NCBI GenBank assembly: GCA_963920525.1
Contig: OY986439.1
Span: 38,109,819-38,173,818, forward strand
Origin: Dichetophora obliterata
Taxonomy: Eukaryota; Arthropoda; Insecta; Diptera; Sciomyzidae
DNA: 64,000 bases
Direction: 5' to 3'
This document shows positions 19,746-32,110 of the stretch, in pieces (position 1 is the first letter of the stretch; the number at the start of each line of letters is the position of its first letter). The notes below the pieces were generated by a model. That model ran no database searches, was not told where the DNA came from, and saw only the letters and a list, made by a program, of their open reading frames with translations. A program made the translations under genes and the position numbers.

Positions 19746-22573
19746 TCATAATTACTTAACTACTTAATTAAATAATTTCCCAAATTAACTACAATGAAAA
19801 AATGTGTGATGTCCGACACGTAACGTCCGAACACATAGAATTGTTTTAGGTAAACTGCGGTCTTACGATAGATATCTTGCGAATGAATTCGTAAAGATAT
19901 CTCGATACAAATACTTTGTATATTGTACGAATATTTTTAGAGTGTACGAATATTTTTTACGAATATCATTCATAGGAATTTTACTAATAAATATTTTGAG
20001 TGTAGCATTCACCGTAGCATTAAGGGACGTAATCCTTTTTTATATAAATTTCTCGTATCCTACAGTTAAAGAGTTTATTAACATTTTTTAAGATTTTTGT
20101 ACTACAACGAACTTCTATGTTTCATTTATAGGATTCTAACATAACTTGAAATAATCGGTAAGCAAAAAAAATATATATTGTACAATTATAATTGCTCCAA
20201 ATCCATGATTTTTACCAAACCATGAGTTACGAAAATATCCTCAAATAGTTCCCTTATAATATTGCTGAACTTCTTTACTTAGGAAATCAAGTTGCTTCAC
20301 AATACTTTCAAACAGTAGTTGTTGAAGCACTAGCTTCTTTTCATTTAAAGACCATAAAACTGGCTTAAGTTTTACAACACAAACGATTTTGACATCAAGC
20401 GGAGGCATAACGCACACCTCGTTAAAATTCAGTCTAGCAAACTTTTTCCGCAGTAGTTAAACTTCTAAGATTTATGTTATTGTGTTGTTTTTTTTTTATT
20501 GTTGTTGCTGGACTCCTTCGAAGAGGTGAGATGCCTAACTAGCGAAGCCTGTGAAACGCATGACTGATTCAAGCAGACGTGCCAAAAGTAGGCTCCACCG
20601 AGCAAGTCACGTGCAGGTCTACATAAAAATCCTTCATTTACGCTGAGGCAAAACTATAAACAATAACAAAACAAAATGTAACAGCAGGAAGCAGCTCGTA
20701 AAACTGTTTGGCTAAAAATGTTTCTTAAATAACAATAATACAATTAACTACTAGCTAAAATATGCCTTAAGTCAAATTCGCAAACAATCACAGAAGCACA
20801 CTCGAATGGGTAGGCGCAGGATATGTAACTGGCTTTCTGTGAATATTGGCCTTAAAACATAGCAATCAGAGCCACGTTTGCACCTGCAACTGGGCAACAC
20901 CCACTCAAGGTGAATAACAATGGCTTTGAAACGCATCTGCAGCTACTTCAAGCCACAAAAGATGGGCATTTAGACGGGCAGGCAACAAAGCTGTAGTTGA
21001 ATAAATGCAAAATTCATGAAGTTACCTAAAACCATCAGCTTCTCCACTTGAAGAGGCTCTAAAATTTCTGGAACAACCAAGTTGAGAATAAAGCACAACA
21101 ACTGTTTTCTACATGCTGTTGTTTTTGTTGTAATTGTTGTTGTCATGTTTCTGTCGAATAGTTAGTTCATGGCTATGACTATGAGGCAGAATAACTTGGT
21201 GTTGACAAGCGCTGTAAGGTGAAGAGAGAGTAGTAACCAGCGGTTGCGCCTTGGCTAAAACCGAACATTAGTTTATTTATGAGCATGCGTTTTAACGATC
21301 AGCTAAAACACTACAACAACAGTGCAAAAAGTACCTAGACCAACAATACAGGCCATAACAATAAAACCACCTTTTTATGGACTAGCTTAGAAATATTATT
21401 GAAAGCTAAGACAGACAGCTAGACAGTGAGTTTAACCAAAATGGGTACCCAAATATCTATAAATGTTGGGCAACATCGACAGTCGTAAGAACAACAACAA
21501 CAATAACAACTGTTTTCCCGGCACCACCACTGTGTTTCCAGCCTGGACCAATTTGTTGCTGCCGCTGCCATTTGCCACATTTGCGCTCAACACAACCATA
21601 ACCAAAGTTGCACTGTTCATCCGTTCGAACGAACCCATTTAAAAGACCGCAAAAATAAAAACCCATCAAGCCATTTTTTTAATGTTCTTCATGGATGGGA
21701 TATCATCGTATCCCATGGTGAAGTTGGACGTTGAAAATTTGTAATTTCTATATTATTGAAAAATACAAAAAACAATATACTACAGATCAAAGAAAGAGCA
21801 CTTTTAGCTATTGCTGGTTGTTTACTGGTTGTTTGGTCAAAAGGCCATTAAAGAGTTACATTATTATTTATAGCTATTTCTGTTTTATGACCACGAACTT
21901 TAACTTATTCTTACTTCATAATTTTCGACTTTGGTGCATATCTTAGCACAGTTCTTCTTTTTTATTTTTCAAAGTCTTCTCGAGATACAACTTATTTGTT
22001 GGGTTAAACATTGAGCTAAAGCTAAGATCAAATGGCAAGAGAGAAGGTATAAATATATTTTTTTTTTAATTTTGACTAAGTCATATAATGGAAACATTAA
22101 CATCGAACTTCGCAATTTTTATAGTTGGTTATCCATGTTGTAAACAATGCCAAATGATTTATTTTTTAAGCACAGAAGTCAGTTTATATGTTATTTTATC
22201 TTATTAATAGAAAAAAAATTGAGCAAAGAATTGAGCTAGTAAAAAGAGGAACTCGAGAGCAAGATGGTGACTATTATTTTGGCTTTAATTGCACAGAACA
22301 ATAGCTTGACCCATTTATTTAAGAATAAAGATCTATTTCTAAGTTTTTATTTCCTTTTTAGTACTTACTGTCTTACTTTTTAATTTGAATATTTTTGATT
22401 TCTGTTTCATGCCCACACGATTTGAAAAAAAAATCATCTAAATAGCCACAAGAATAACTTGTATATTGATGGCTTAATATAGAAAACGCGTAACTCAATT
22501 TTTTTTGTTTCTTTACAGGAGAAGGAAAAAACTGAATAAAATCTGAAAAACTTTGGATATAAAAAGTTTTTAA
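19746..22573. other. Mostly unique DNA, no gene supported
   Basis: AT-rich to about 20,480, then a less AT-rich tract (20,500-21,670) with CAA/TTG microsatellites (near 21,119-21,147 and 21,490-21,510), which resembles host regulatory DNA. A short cysteine-containing minus-strand frame at 21,457-21,669 is discussed under findings. 21,700-22,573 is AT-rich with nothing recognised. Confidence 0.45.
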
Positions 22574-22586
22574 ATGCAGTTTTTAT

Positions 22587-25500
22587 GGTTGGTTGGTTGG
22601 TTTAGATGGTGATTCTACATGCAAGTAGGATCCAAGTAGCTCTAGTGAGCCGTTTTGATACCATAACCTCGTGTTTCTGTTGGTTGACTGGGTAGCGCAC
22701 TGCTAGGTTATAACCATTCGGTGCGATTGATGAACGTTAGGAGATTGTTGATTTTTGTTGTTGCAAGTTCCTCTAGGTTGCTGAGGAAGGGCCTGCCAAG
22801 CGTTGTTAGTCTGGACCTGGCCAGGGCCGGGCAGGTGCACAGAAAGTGTGTTAGTGTTTCTTTTTAATTTGGGTCATCGCAGCTGCGACAGTGGGTGTTG
22901 AAAGGTAGTCCAATTCTCTCGGCATGAACTCCGATGCACCAGTGACCCGTAATAATAGCCGTTAATCTGGCTATGTCGTTTCGGGGTTTTGAGAGCATCT
23001 GTTGGGTTCTGCCTATGTTGTAAAGGGGCCATATTTTTCTTGATGTGTTGCAGGTTGGTAGTTCTCTCCATCTACGACCGGCTAAGGTTAAGTAGTAAGA
23101 ACGAATTCCTCCCTTGACTGTGTTCAGTGGAACTTCGACTGGTTCTGCTCTGGAAACGTCAAGGGAAGAACCCCGCCTAGCCAATTCATCTGCCTTTTCA
23201 TTACCATAAATGTTCCTATGGCTGGGAACCCAGATTATGGCTATGCTCAGTGTGACCAGAAGATTTTTGAAAAAATATGCTTTTTGTTAAAAAAAAATAT
23301 GCTAAATATTCCACTTTCAATTTTTATATTCCACAAAAATATTCCACTTTCAATTTCAAAGATATATATCTAAATAAGTCTAAATATGCATATAAAAAAA
23401 CACAGAAGCAAGTTTAAAAACATTTATTTATTTGATTACTATCGCACTTAAAATAATTTTCTTCTCCTATCAAAAATTATAAACATTGTTATGGTTTTTT
23501 GAATTTTAAGTAACGATATACAATATACAAAACTAAAATTCAGGCACATCTCCGAGGTCAATTCTTAAATTGTTGCTTGTATTATTATCATAGAAATTCG
23601 CATTTCTAAATTTTTTTTATTAAGCTATCTGGTATTTGATAGGCATTACAACACTTTTTTTGAGCATGCAGCCATGTTTTTACATTCAAAAAATTATTTA
23701 AGAGTTTTTCTTGCATTCTATTTCGAATTTTCGTCTAAATAAGAAAGATTCATATAACTAAAAATGTTCTCAACCTCAGCATTGCTAAATGGTAAGCTAA
23801 GCGAGAAAAGCACAAATTTTGATAAATCTTCAGATTCCGAACTTTGATCAATAACTTTTTTTCTGCTTTATTGTTTTGAATCCACATTTTAAAATAGTTA
23901 AAAGAAATAGCTATTGCTAGCAATAATGGTGGTATTCACGATGTGGTGCATTTGTGATAAATTTTTGCAAAATGTACAATACTTACAACTTATTGTGATC
24001 GAACCTTCAGTAAAGTACATATTGTATTTTTAAAATCAATTATATTAATTTTTATTAAATAAACTCACAGCGTAGCCTTTAGCTTGCTCCATGCTGAGTA
24101 GAAATGCTTGTACAATCAGCTGATCTAATACACAACTTGTATATTTTCCACAGGGTTGTATTTTGAAAACTGAATTTTGTTTTTGTTATATTAAAAAATT
24201 TACTACAAATATCAAATTTATCAAAGATACACAATACAAGGGAAAATACAACACATCGTGAATACCCCTAATGTTTTCTTAAGTAAATTACTTACTGCTG
24301 CAACATAATCCATAAAAAAATTTAACCAAACAAACATATAAGCAAATTTACTTCACTTTTTAAGCTGCGTGAAGTTATTACATGAATTGCAATAAAATTG
24401 ACAACGAAGAAGTTAACCACAAAATAAATTCCTTATATTGAAAAAAAAAATGTCAATAGCCAAAAAAAACCTATTCAGTAACCAAATAGACATTTTTTTA
24501 TTGCAATTTTTGTGAATTTTGAAAAATATAATCATACGAAAAATATTCCACTTTTTATGCTGCATATTTTTATGAAAAAAAAATATGCTTCCCGAAGCTA
24601 AAATATGCCAAAGTGGAATATAATATTCCACTCTGGTCACACTGGTTATGCTAAGTTGGTGACTTAGCCGGGCCAGTTCATCCTTACACTGCCTTACCAG
24701 TTTGGAGTTGGTACTGATCGCAGCTAAAGATTTAACGGCAGCTTGGCTATCCGTCAGAATAGCTGCGTTGAGGTGGTTGGTGTTAGCTCTCCTTAAGGTG
24801 CGACAAGCTTTTCTTATCGCAAAGAGCTCGGCCTGAAAGACGCTGGCTGGGATACCTATGCATGCGGATCGCTGGATCCGAGCTAGTTTTGTTGTGTTGT
24901 ATGCTTTATTCAGTGCAGGCCACCATACTTGTGCACCATCCGCCAAGATAGGTCACACTACCGCTGTGTATAGCCATAACAGCATTTTTTGTTGAAGACC
25001 CCATTATCTACCAAAGGTTTTTTTGCAGGCTTAGAAGGCTATGCAGGCCTTCTTGACCCTTTGTTCGATGTTAGTTTTCCAGCTTAGCTTAGGATCCAGA
25101 ATGACACCTAGATATTTTGCGCCACTGGATAGTGTAAGAGGTTGGTTGTTGAGCTTTGGAAGGACAAATTGTAGCGCTTTGGTTTTTGTGGTGAATAACA
25201 TCAGTTCCGTCTTGCTAGGGTTAACTCATAGACCGCACCTGGCAGCCCATACACTGAGTTTTCCCAAAGCAACCTTCATTAGCTCACTGAGCGTAGAGGG
25301 GAACAGTCCTGACACCATAACAACCACGTCATCCGCATAAGCCACCACTTTGACCCCATTGCAATTCAGTGTATTAAGAATTTCATTCATGGCGATGAGC
25401 CAGAGTAGGGGGGAGATCACTCCTCCTTGCGGAGTACCCCTACTGACAAATCTCGTGAGTTTGCAGCCACCCAGGTCTGCCTGGATTATTCTGTTACTGA

Positions 25501-25840
25501 GCATTGAGACTATCCAGTTTCTCACCAGTGCTTGTACACCAAGGTTGGTAAGAGAATCAATAATGGCCCTAGTATGAATATTGTTAAAAGCCCCTTCTAT
25601 GTCTAAGACGGCCGCAAGAGTGTATTGTTTAAAGTAGATTGATCTTTCAATAGTGGTAATAACCTCATGTAGGGCGGTATCTGTGGATCTGCCCTTGAGG
25701 TATGCGTGTTGGGCGCTGGATATATTAGCACCCTTTAGAACGTTCCTGAGATGAATATCCAGTACACGCTCTAGGGTTTTCAGTGCGAATGATGTGAGGC
25801 TTATTGGTCTAAAATCATTGGCTGATTCATGACCTGAATC
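22587..25840 (-). mobile_element. 5'-truncated LOA/I-like non-LTR retrotransposon with 13-bp TSD
   Basis: Minus-strand fragments in order: RT motif A (LAAVLDIEGAFNNI near 25,580-25,620), motif B (RGTPQGGVISPLLW near 25,395-25,435), motif C (YADDVVVM near 25,315-25,345), RNase H pieces (FQAELFAIRKA and LTDSQAAVKSLA near 24,720-24,830) and, beyond the inserted hAT, WVPSHRNIYGNEKADELARR (about 23,180-23,235) and the C-terminal CRSC...H...C knuckle near 22,830-22,885. ATGCAGTTTTTAT flanks it at 22,574-22,586 and 25,841-25,853. The element starts inside RT (5' truncation) and ends on the plus strand as GGTTGGTTGGTTGG (AACC repeats at the 3' end). Frameshifts show it is dead. It is related to but distinct from the element at 57,009-62,461. 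Confidence 0.9.
23248..24644 (-). mobile_element. hAT (family H4), 1397 bp, inserted in the RNase H domain of the retrotransposon
   Basis: The inverted ends CAGTGTGACCAGA and TCTGGTCACACTG are flanked by GCTATGCT (23,240-23,247) and GTTATGCT (24,645-24,652), an 8-bp duplication with one mismatch. On the minus strand near 23,640-23,830 a hAT dimerisation relic is readable in two frames: LSLPFSNAEVENIFSYMN, then IRNRMQEKLLNNFLNVKTWL. It is rich in ATATGC and ATTCCACTTT motifs near both ends. Removing it restores the RNase H reading (SIAIIWVPSHRN). Confidence 0.9.
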
Positions 25841-25853
25841 ATGCAGTTTTTAT

Positions 25854-26560
25854 ACAAAATAGGCTATAAATATGCAATCATAGCGCACTGGTTTTTTTAG
25901 AACAATATTTCTTTATAACAATATTTAGAAATTTTTTTTTCCTGTCAGTTGTTGTTTATTGAGTTTAAATGTTAATCGTTTTTCAGTGCTTATTATATTG
26001 TTCTTAAGATAAATTTAAATTATTTGCTATGTAAAATTAAGTAAATTTTTTAATAAATTGACATCCCCTGAAGATGTAGGAAACTACCTACGAAACGTTA
26101 GGAAAAACAATGTAAAAAATTTTTTAATTTTTATCATTCAAAAACAGATTGACCAAAACAGCCCAAACATGCAAAGATATCGAAAGATATAAATATATCA
26201 TTCTGTCTTCCTGAAGCCGGTGGGATCCTGGCTTGACAGGGTGGCTACTCGACAAACTATCAAGACAAACTAGGTCTTATCGGCCACTCATATTAATATA
26301 TTACAAATCAATCTAACGTAGTGTTTCAAGAGTTAAAAAGACACCTAGACACCACGGTATCGTTGACAAATGTAGTCACATTCATCATTAAGATATAAGG
26401 CAATTCAAGATTCCAGGTTTTGGTCCTTTCAGATTATTTAGATGTTCATAAACCAAAATTATCCTTTTTATGCTTAGGTCCATTTATCCATTTAGATTGT
26501 TATATTAATGTGCTTACAAATATCACCAGATGCATCAGATATATGTTTAAGAGAACTTTA
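25854..26560. other. AT-rich stretch with one stem-loop; no gene
   Basis: Apart from the CTGAAGA...GAAA stem-loop at 26,068-26,097 (findings), no repeat family or coding region was recognised. Confidence 0.45.
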
Positions 26561-26574
26561 TCATAATCAGCGAA

Positions 26575-27735
26575 AGTACTGCAGGTAATCTATAATTTTA
26601 TGTTTGATTGAGTCCATGGATTCACTTAAGGATATAACATCAGATACAAAATTAAAATCACCGCAAGCGCTTCTAAGAACTTCATTTTGCAAATAATTAG
26701 TTCCACAAAAGTTCATGTGGAGTAACTCAAAAGATCTTCTAGGACGAAGAGGAGTATTAAAATATATTTTAATCTATAAATATGGACTGTTGACATATCC
26801 ATGTAAAATTTTTATAATCCAACAAGCATTTATCATAATTCTCCGATTTTTAAAGAAGGAAGATTTAAGAGTTGTAACCGATATTCATAAGGTGGTAAGT
26901 GAAAATCAGTATTACAATAAAGATAGCTTAAGCAAAACAAAAGAAATTGTTTCTGCACTGATTCACTCTATGTAACAACCGTGTCCGTGGGCACCAAACA
27001 ACTGAAGCGTATTCTAAGATAGGCCGCACTAGGGAAGTGAATAAGGTTTTCGTTATGAATGGATCATTAAACTCTTTTGCCCAACGTTTAATAAATCCTA
27101 AAGTTCTATTTGCTCTATCTATTATTTTATTTACATGAATATTAAAGTGTAGTTTAGGATTCATTGTAACTCCAAGATCATTGAAAATATCTAAGGACTC
27201 TAATGGATAACCACAAATTTTGAAGGTATATTTAATTGGTGATTTGCGCGAGAAAGTCGTATGCTTGCATTTCTTCATGTTGAGGTTCATACAGTTCGTT
27301 TTGCACCAGTTATGAAAATGATCAATGGCGGCTTGCAAAAATATAGCGTCATTATTATTTAAAAAAAAAAGGAAGAGTTTGACGTCGTCAGCAAACATTA
27401 AGATGCTAGAATGCGTTACGACAGATGGCAAATCGTTTATAGAAAGTAGAAACAGTAGGGGCCCAAGATGACTTCCTTGAGATACTCCTGAAGTAACAGG
27501 AAACTCATGTGATTTCTTGAGCTTAAAAGGAACAGTAAGATTCAATCCACTTTACCAACGGTATAGGAAATCTAACAAGATGTAATTTTAAGATCAAGAT
27601 TTTCTATAGTTTTTGATGTAAATTCGAGAAGGTTAGTAACATTGGATTTATCAGAAAGAAATCCATATTGGAAAGGAGACATTAAAGATTTAACGCTATG
27701 CGATAGTCGTGCTGTAACATTTGCCTCTAAAAGTA
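26575..27735 (-). mobile_element. CR1-like non-LTR retrotransposon relic (RT region)
   Basis: Minus-strand fragments: fingers (ANVTARLSHSVKSLMSPFQY then GFLSDKSNVTNLLEFTS, about 27,610-27,735), then a gap where motif A is missing. An open frame of about 205 codons (27,545-26,928) follows with SQGSHLGPLLFLLSINDLP (motif B), MFADDVKLF (motif C) and IFNDLGVTMNPKL, LGFIKRWAKEF, RPILEYASVVWCP. A further fragment (LRPRRSFELLHMNFCGTNYL) runs to about 26,580. The GVPQGSxLGPLLF type of motif B points to the CR1/Jockey group. The deleted motif A makes it inactive. Confidence 0.85.
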
Positions 27736-28049
27736 AAAAGACACTTCTTTCTTTAATCTTTTGATTAAAAAAAAATAGTTAACAACATTTTGTGTTTAGT
27801 TTGTGCATCTTTTATTTTTTGTTGGGTGCATGACTTACGTCAAAAAAAGAACATATTAAGAAGTAAGCAACCGAAACCTGACTGCTTGAATTCTGGATAG
27901 CAACTGAAAGCTTTTTCATTTTCGTGTCAACAAATGCGTGTGAAAGCTCTCCACCTATGGGCGGCCTTTTGGGTACCCCCCATAATTTTTATGTAATAAA
28001 TACTCTCAGATTTTTGTAAAAAATTATTGGAGCAGGTTCCCCTCTTAAT
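27736..28049. other. Unassigned AT-rich DNA
   Basis: No coding region or repeat boundary was recognised. Confidence 0.4.
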
Positions 28050-29000
28050 AGAGAAAAAAGTTTAAATGTAGAAAAGATCAATTGAATTTTATTTGAAATT
28101 CAGAACAAAAAAATTTAAGTTCATAAAAGATGAAATTAAATTTAAAATAGCATTTGAAATTCTTAATGGATCATTTTAAATGAAGAAATTTTATTTATAT
28201 TTCAGGAATAATAATTTGAATTTAAGAAAATATCAATTCATATTAAGAAAAGATCAATTGATGTTCAGTAAGATCAAATAATGTTGCGATAAGTTTTATT
28301 GAAATTCATAAACGATTATATTAAATTCAGGGTAGATCAATTCAAATTCCGAAAAGATCATGTGAAATTTTTAAAAAGTCAACTGAAGTGAAGAAAGTCC
28401 AATAAAAATTTACAAACGTCAATTTCAAATAGCTAAAAGATCAGTAAAAATTCAGAAGAAATAATTTGAAATTAAGAAAAAAATCAATTGATTTTAATAT
28501 GCAAATCAGAAGAGACAATTTAATATTTATAAAAGATCATTTGAATTAAATTCCAATTCAGGAAAGGTAATTGTGAACGCAGAAGAGATGAATTGAATTG
28601 TTTTCTACAATTCACAAAAGATCAATTAAAATTAGTTAAAGATAATTCTAGACTTAGAAGGGTTCAATAGAATTTATTTAACAATTCAGAAAAGATAAGT
28701 TGAAGTTAACAAAAGATGAAATAAAATTAAAAATTACATTTAAAATTCAGAATAGATCGTTTTGGTTGCGGAAATTTTATTTAAATTTCAGAAATAATTA
28801 TTTGAACTTCAGAAAATATCAATTGATATTCAGATATGATCAACTTAGATCCATTATTATATTAGAAATTCAGAGTAGATCAACTTCAATTAAAAAATTC
28901 CATTTGAAATGTAGAAAAGGTTAATTGAAAATCAGAAATGATCTGATATTTTAACTGATACTTAAAATAAAAACAAATAAAATTCAGAAAAGATTGCCAT
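28050..29000. repeat. Short-period satellite (AATTCAGAAAAGATCAATTGA type) with higher-order repeat
   Basis: Degenerate units of roughly 20-28 bp built on AATTCAGAAAAGATCAATTG recur throughout. A larger repeat of about 585 bp is superimposed: the block beginning GATGAAATTAAATTTAAAAT at 28,130 returns as GATGAAATAAAATTAAAAAT at 28,714, with the same order of subunits after each. Short open frames inside are repeat artefacts. Confidence 0.75.
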
Positions 29001-29637
29001 ATGATCAATTGATGGTTTTTGAATTTCAAATGCAATTTCTAAATTTCAATTGATTTTTCTGAATTTCTATTTATCTAATCGGAATAACAATTTAAAATGT
29101 TTCAAGGTAAATTATTAAATCTATTAATTGCGATAAAATGCAATCAAAAGTGATCACTTCTTTTGTCGTAAAATATGAATATCTTTAACAAACTAAAAAT
29201 GGAATAACTCTGTTGCCAACAGTCTTTCATTCTGAGGTTTGCCCACAAAAATTTCTGTTTCAGATGGAATTTCTTTAACAAAACTGATTAAAACAACAAC
29301 AACCAGTTCTGATCAGTAACTTCCTTAGCTCCCAGAAGTTGATTGGTAGTCTGGCTCCCACAATTGGCGCCAAATTGTTCTTGCGCAATAAAGACAACAA
29401 CAAACAAAACATGAATGTTGTTGCTTATTGTTATGGGTAGTATTCATGCACATTCATAGTATTAATACTCCTTGCATGATCCGAGCTATTGTCATGAACT
29501 TGGCGTTGCAGCGCCGACAAACAATGTGTTTTTTTTTTCTTTCAAGACAGTGTTTGTGTCTGTCCATGAAGCAAGTTGCTTCATTTTGATTCGTGCTAGA
29601 AGGAAAATTTTTATTAAATTTAATATTTCAACAAACA
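29001..29637. other. Unassigned DNA upstream of candidate exon
   Basis: Includes a CAA-rich patch (29,292-29,410). No transposon signature is seen. Confidence 0.4.
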
Positions 29638-29772
29638 ATGCCGACAAATGCCGCTAGAGACAATGATGATCGCGATGTTGTTGCAGATGGCGCTGTTTCG
29701 ATAGCCATTCCTAGCTGTTATTGGCCTCCAACTGTTGAGAGTTTCTTAATAAAATGGGAAAGGCTTTTGATG
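29638..29772 (+). CDS. Candidate host exon (45 codons) ending at a consensus donor
   Basis: ATG at 29,638 has a good fly start context (AAACAATG). The frame gives MPTNAARDNDDRDVVADGAV followed by SIAIPSCYWPPTVESFLIKW and ERLLM, then meets GTGAGCG, a consensus donor, exactly at a codon boundary (29,773). The sequence is less AT-rich than its surroundings and shows no transposon motif. I do not recognise the peptide. It may be chance; no acceptor or continuing exon was identified before the hAT at 29,982. Confidence 0.25.
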
Positions 29773-30628
29773 GTGAGCGTTTTTGTTTCTCAGCTCATGC
29801 AAAACATTTTATGATGTTGCATTTTGTAACATGCATTTGTATGCTGCACAAAATGTCTGCATATTTTTTTGTTTTTCATAAATAGAAGGTGATCTTTTGA
29901 TTTAAAAATCTCTGGAGTAACTTTCTGGATATAAGAGCATTACATATTCTGAAGTCAAGATATATCGTAGAATGTTTGTAACAGACCTGTGAAGTATTAA
30001 GTAAATACTTTATTCGGTATCGTGTAAGTACAAGTACCTAGCTACTTCAAAAATAAGTACCAAGTACAAGTACTTCCATACTTATACTAGAAAATTTCAA
30101 GTACAAGTACTTTACTTTCAAGTATTTCCTAAGTACTTTGATAAGTACTTTGTGATTTTGGCAACACTAAAATTAAAATTATTTTAAGTATATACCCGGG
30201 TAAAAATCGTGTACTTGGTTTCTAGTGTCAAAACCAAATAATGTAAACTCCAACAAATACATGTTAGAGAATTTTTTAAAATTTAATTCCAACTTTTTTT
30301 AGAATTTACTTTTTTTCCGAGTATGCTGTTTTTTATTGTTTTCAGTATTGAATTTTTGTAAGTGTTGTGCTAATTTTGCTAATTGTGGTAGTTTATGTTT
30401 AGAAAAAATTAAAAATAATAGAAAAAAATGTCAAGTCATTCTGTATGTGTGGTGTGCAGGAAAGTGTGTGATACGGAAAGTCGTTTATAAAACTTTTTTC
30501 AGCACCACGGAATCAAACAACTCCAAACTCTTAAAATTAAATGTAAATTACACTATGCGACAATTCAAAGGTCATGGAATCTAACGAAAAAGCGACCAAC
30601 ACAGATCGATGGTACTGATCTAGACCAA

Positions 30629-31884
30629 CAAAACCCGTAAAGGAATTTGCAAAGTTAGCTCGCTTTTAAAAGATATAGGCATTGAAAGTTTGCCTCTTGT
30701 AGAGTTTTTTTTAAAAATGAAGTGCTCATAAGGGCGTATCGAATTAAAAATTCTTTTTTTTAATTTCTCATTCTAAGAGGTCTCCAAAGTTCCATAGGGT
30801 GGTCTCCCAAAAAAAGGATGTCTCCCAAAAAAAAGATGTCTCCCTCTCCCGCAAGGACAAAGTTGTTTTTGAGAAAAACAGTAAAAATTAACGATCTGTA
30901 AATGCTTTGATTTTTGTAAGAAAAACTAAATATATCTTAAAGCAAAATTAAATATAGACTTTAACTAACAATATCTCGTCAAATAAGATGCCACTCTTCA
31001 TTTTTACACACAGTGTCCTGTGTGACGGTTATTCGAATCTTCATATTTCTTCTCTGAAACCTTTTGGTAAATGATGTGTAATATAATAATAAATTTCATG
31101 TTAAGCAGAAAATTATTTTTAAAAAATCGTAACACAAAAAATAATCGTGGTCTTAACCTGGTGCTTTAAAAAAAAATACTTTCAGACAGTGTTTCGTTCA
31201 AAAATATTTTAAGAATCCCAATTCACAAAATTATCTTCGGTACCACTTCTGATGCCATAAATATATAAAACCTTATCTTAATTTTTTTGAAAAACTTTTA
31301 AAATTGCATTCAAAATACATTTCTCGAAAACAAGAAAATGCATTTGCGAAAAATATGCAAATATTATTAATTCGCCAAACTTAAAGAAAATGTAAACACT
31401 TCAACCAATAAGACCCACATTTAGACAATCAGATAACAATCAAAAGTTCTGTGCTATTTCGAGTGTACCTTTGGATTCGAGTATTTCTCACACAGGAAAA
31501 TGAGGGTAGAAATCGAGAGTTGCATTTTGTTTGGCGAGATATTCTTACTTAAAGTCTGTATATAATTTTGCTTTAAGACATATGTAGTTTTTCTTACAAA
31601 AATCAAAGCATTAATAGATCGTTATTTTTATAATTTTTATTAAAAAACAACTTTGTCCTTGTGTAAGAGGAAGACATCCTTTTTTCTCACTTAATTTTTT
31701 GTTTGTAGATCTTTACCACCTTGCAACTTTTGAGACCTCTTAGAATGTGAAATTCGAAAAAAAATTTAATTCGATACGCCTTAATGAGCACTTTATTTTT
31801 AAAAAATGCTCTGCAAGAGGCAAACTTTTAATGCCTATATCTTTTAAAAGCGAGCTAACTTTGCAAATTCCTTTTAGGGTTTTC
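30629..31884. mobile_element. Foldback element with arms of about 350 bp, nested in hAT H5
   Basis: The left arm (AGGAATTTGCAAAGTTAGCT, then CTTTTAAAAGATATAGGCAT at about 30,641-30,682) is repeated inverted at the right (ATGCCTATATCTTTTAAAAG, AGCTAACTTTGCAAATTCCT at about 31,831-31,873). The pairing continues inward through blocks such as ACAAAGTTGTTTTTGAGAAA and TCTTAAAGCAAAATTAAATA versus their inverse near 31,560-31,670. The ends read AAAACCC/GGGTTTT. The target duplication is not clear. Confidence 0.8.
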
Positions 31885-32110
31885 TTACTATACACTAGTA
31901 CTATCATTTTGTGCTATCCACTTTTCCGTTAGAAAAATGTGTTGCACAGTGTTATTTGCACCATTATAAAAAAGAATGCTCTCTTTTTTGTTTTTAGTAT
32001 ACAAAAAACATTGTTTACTGTCATTTCCTCATACTCAAATTTCTCAAAGGTCTGAGTGGCAATTTATTAAATTTAGTTTTACATTTAATTATAAAGTGTA
32101 ATGAGTTACA

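Noticed and set aside
28050..29000. Repeat array that might look like CRISPR
   Set aside because: Units are degenerate with no constant repeat/unique spacer pattern, and the sequence is eukaryotic.
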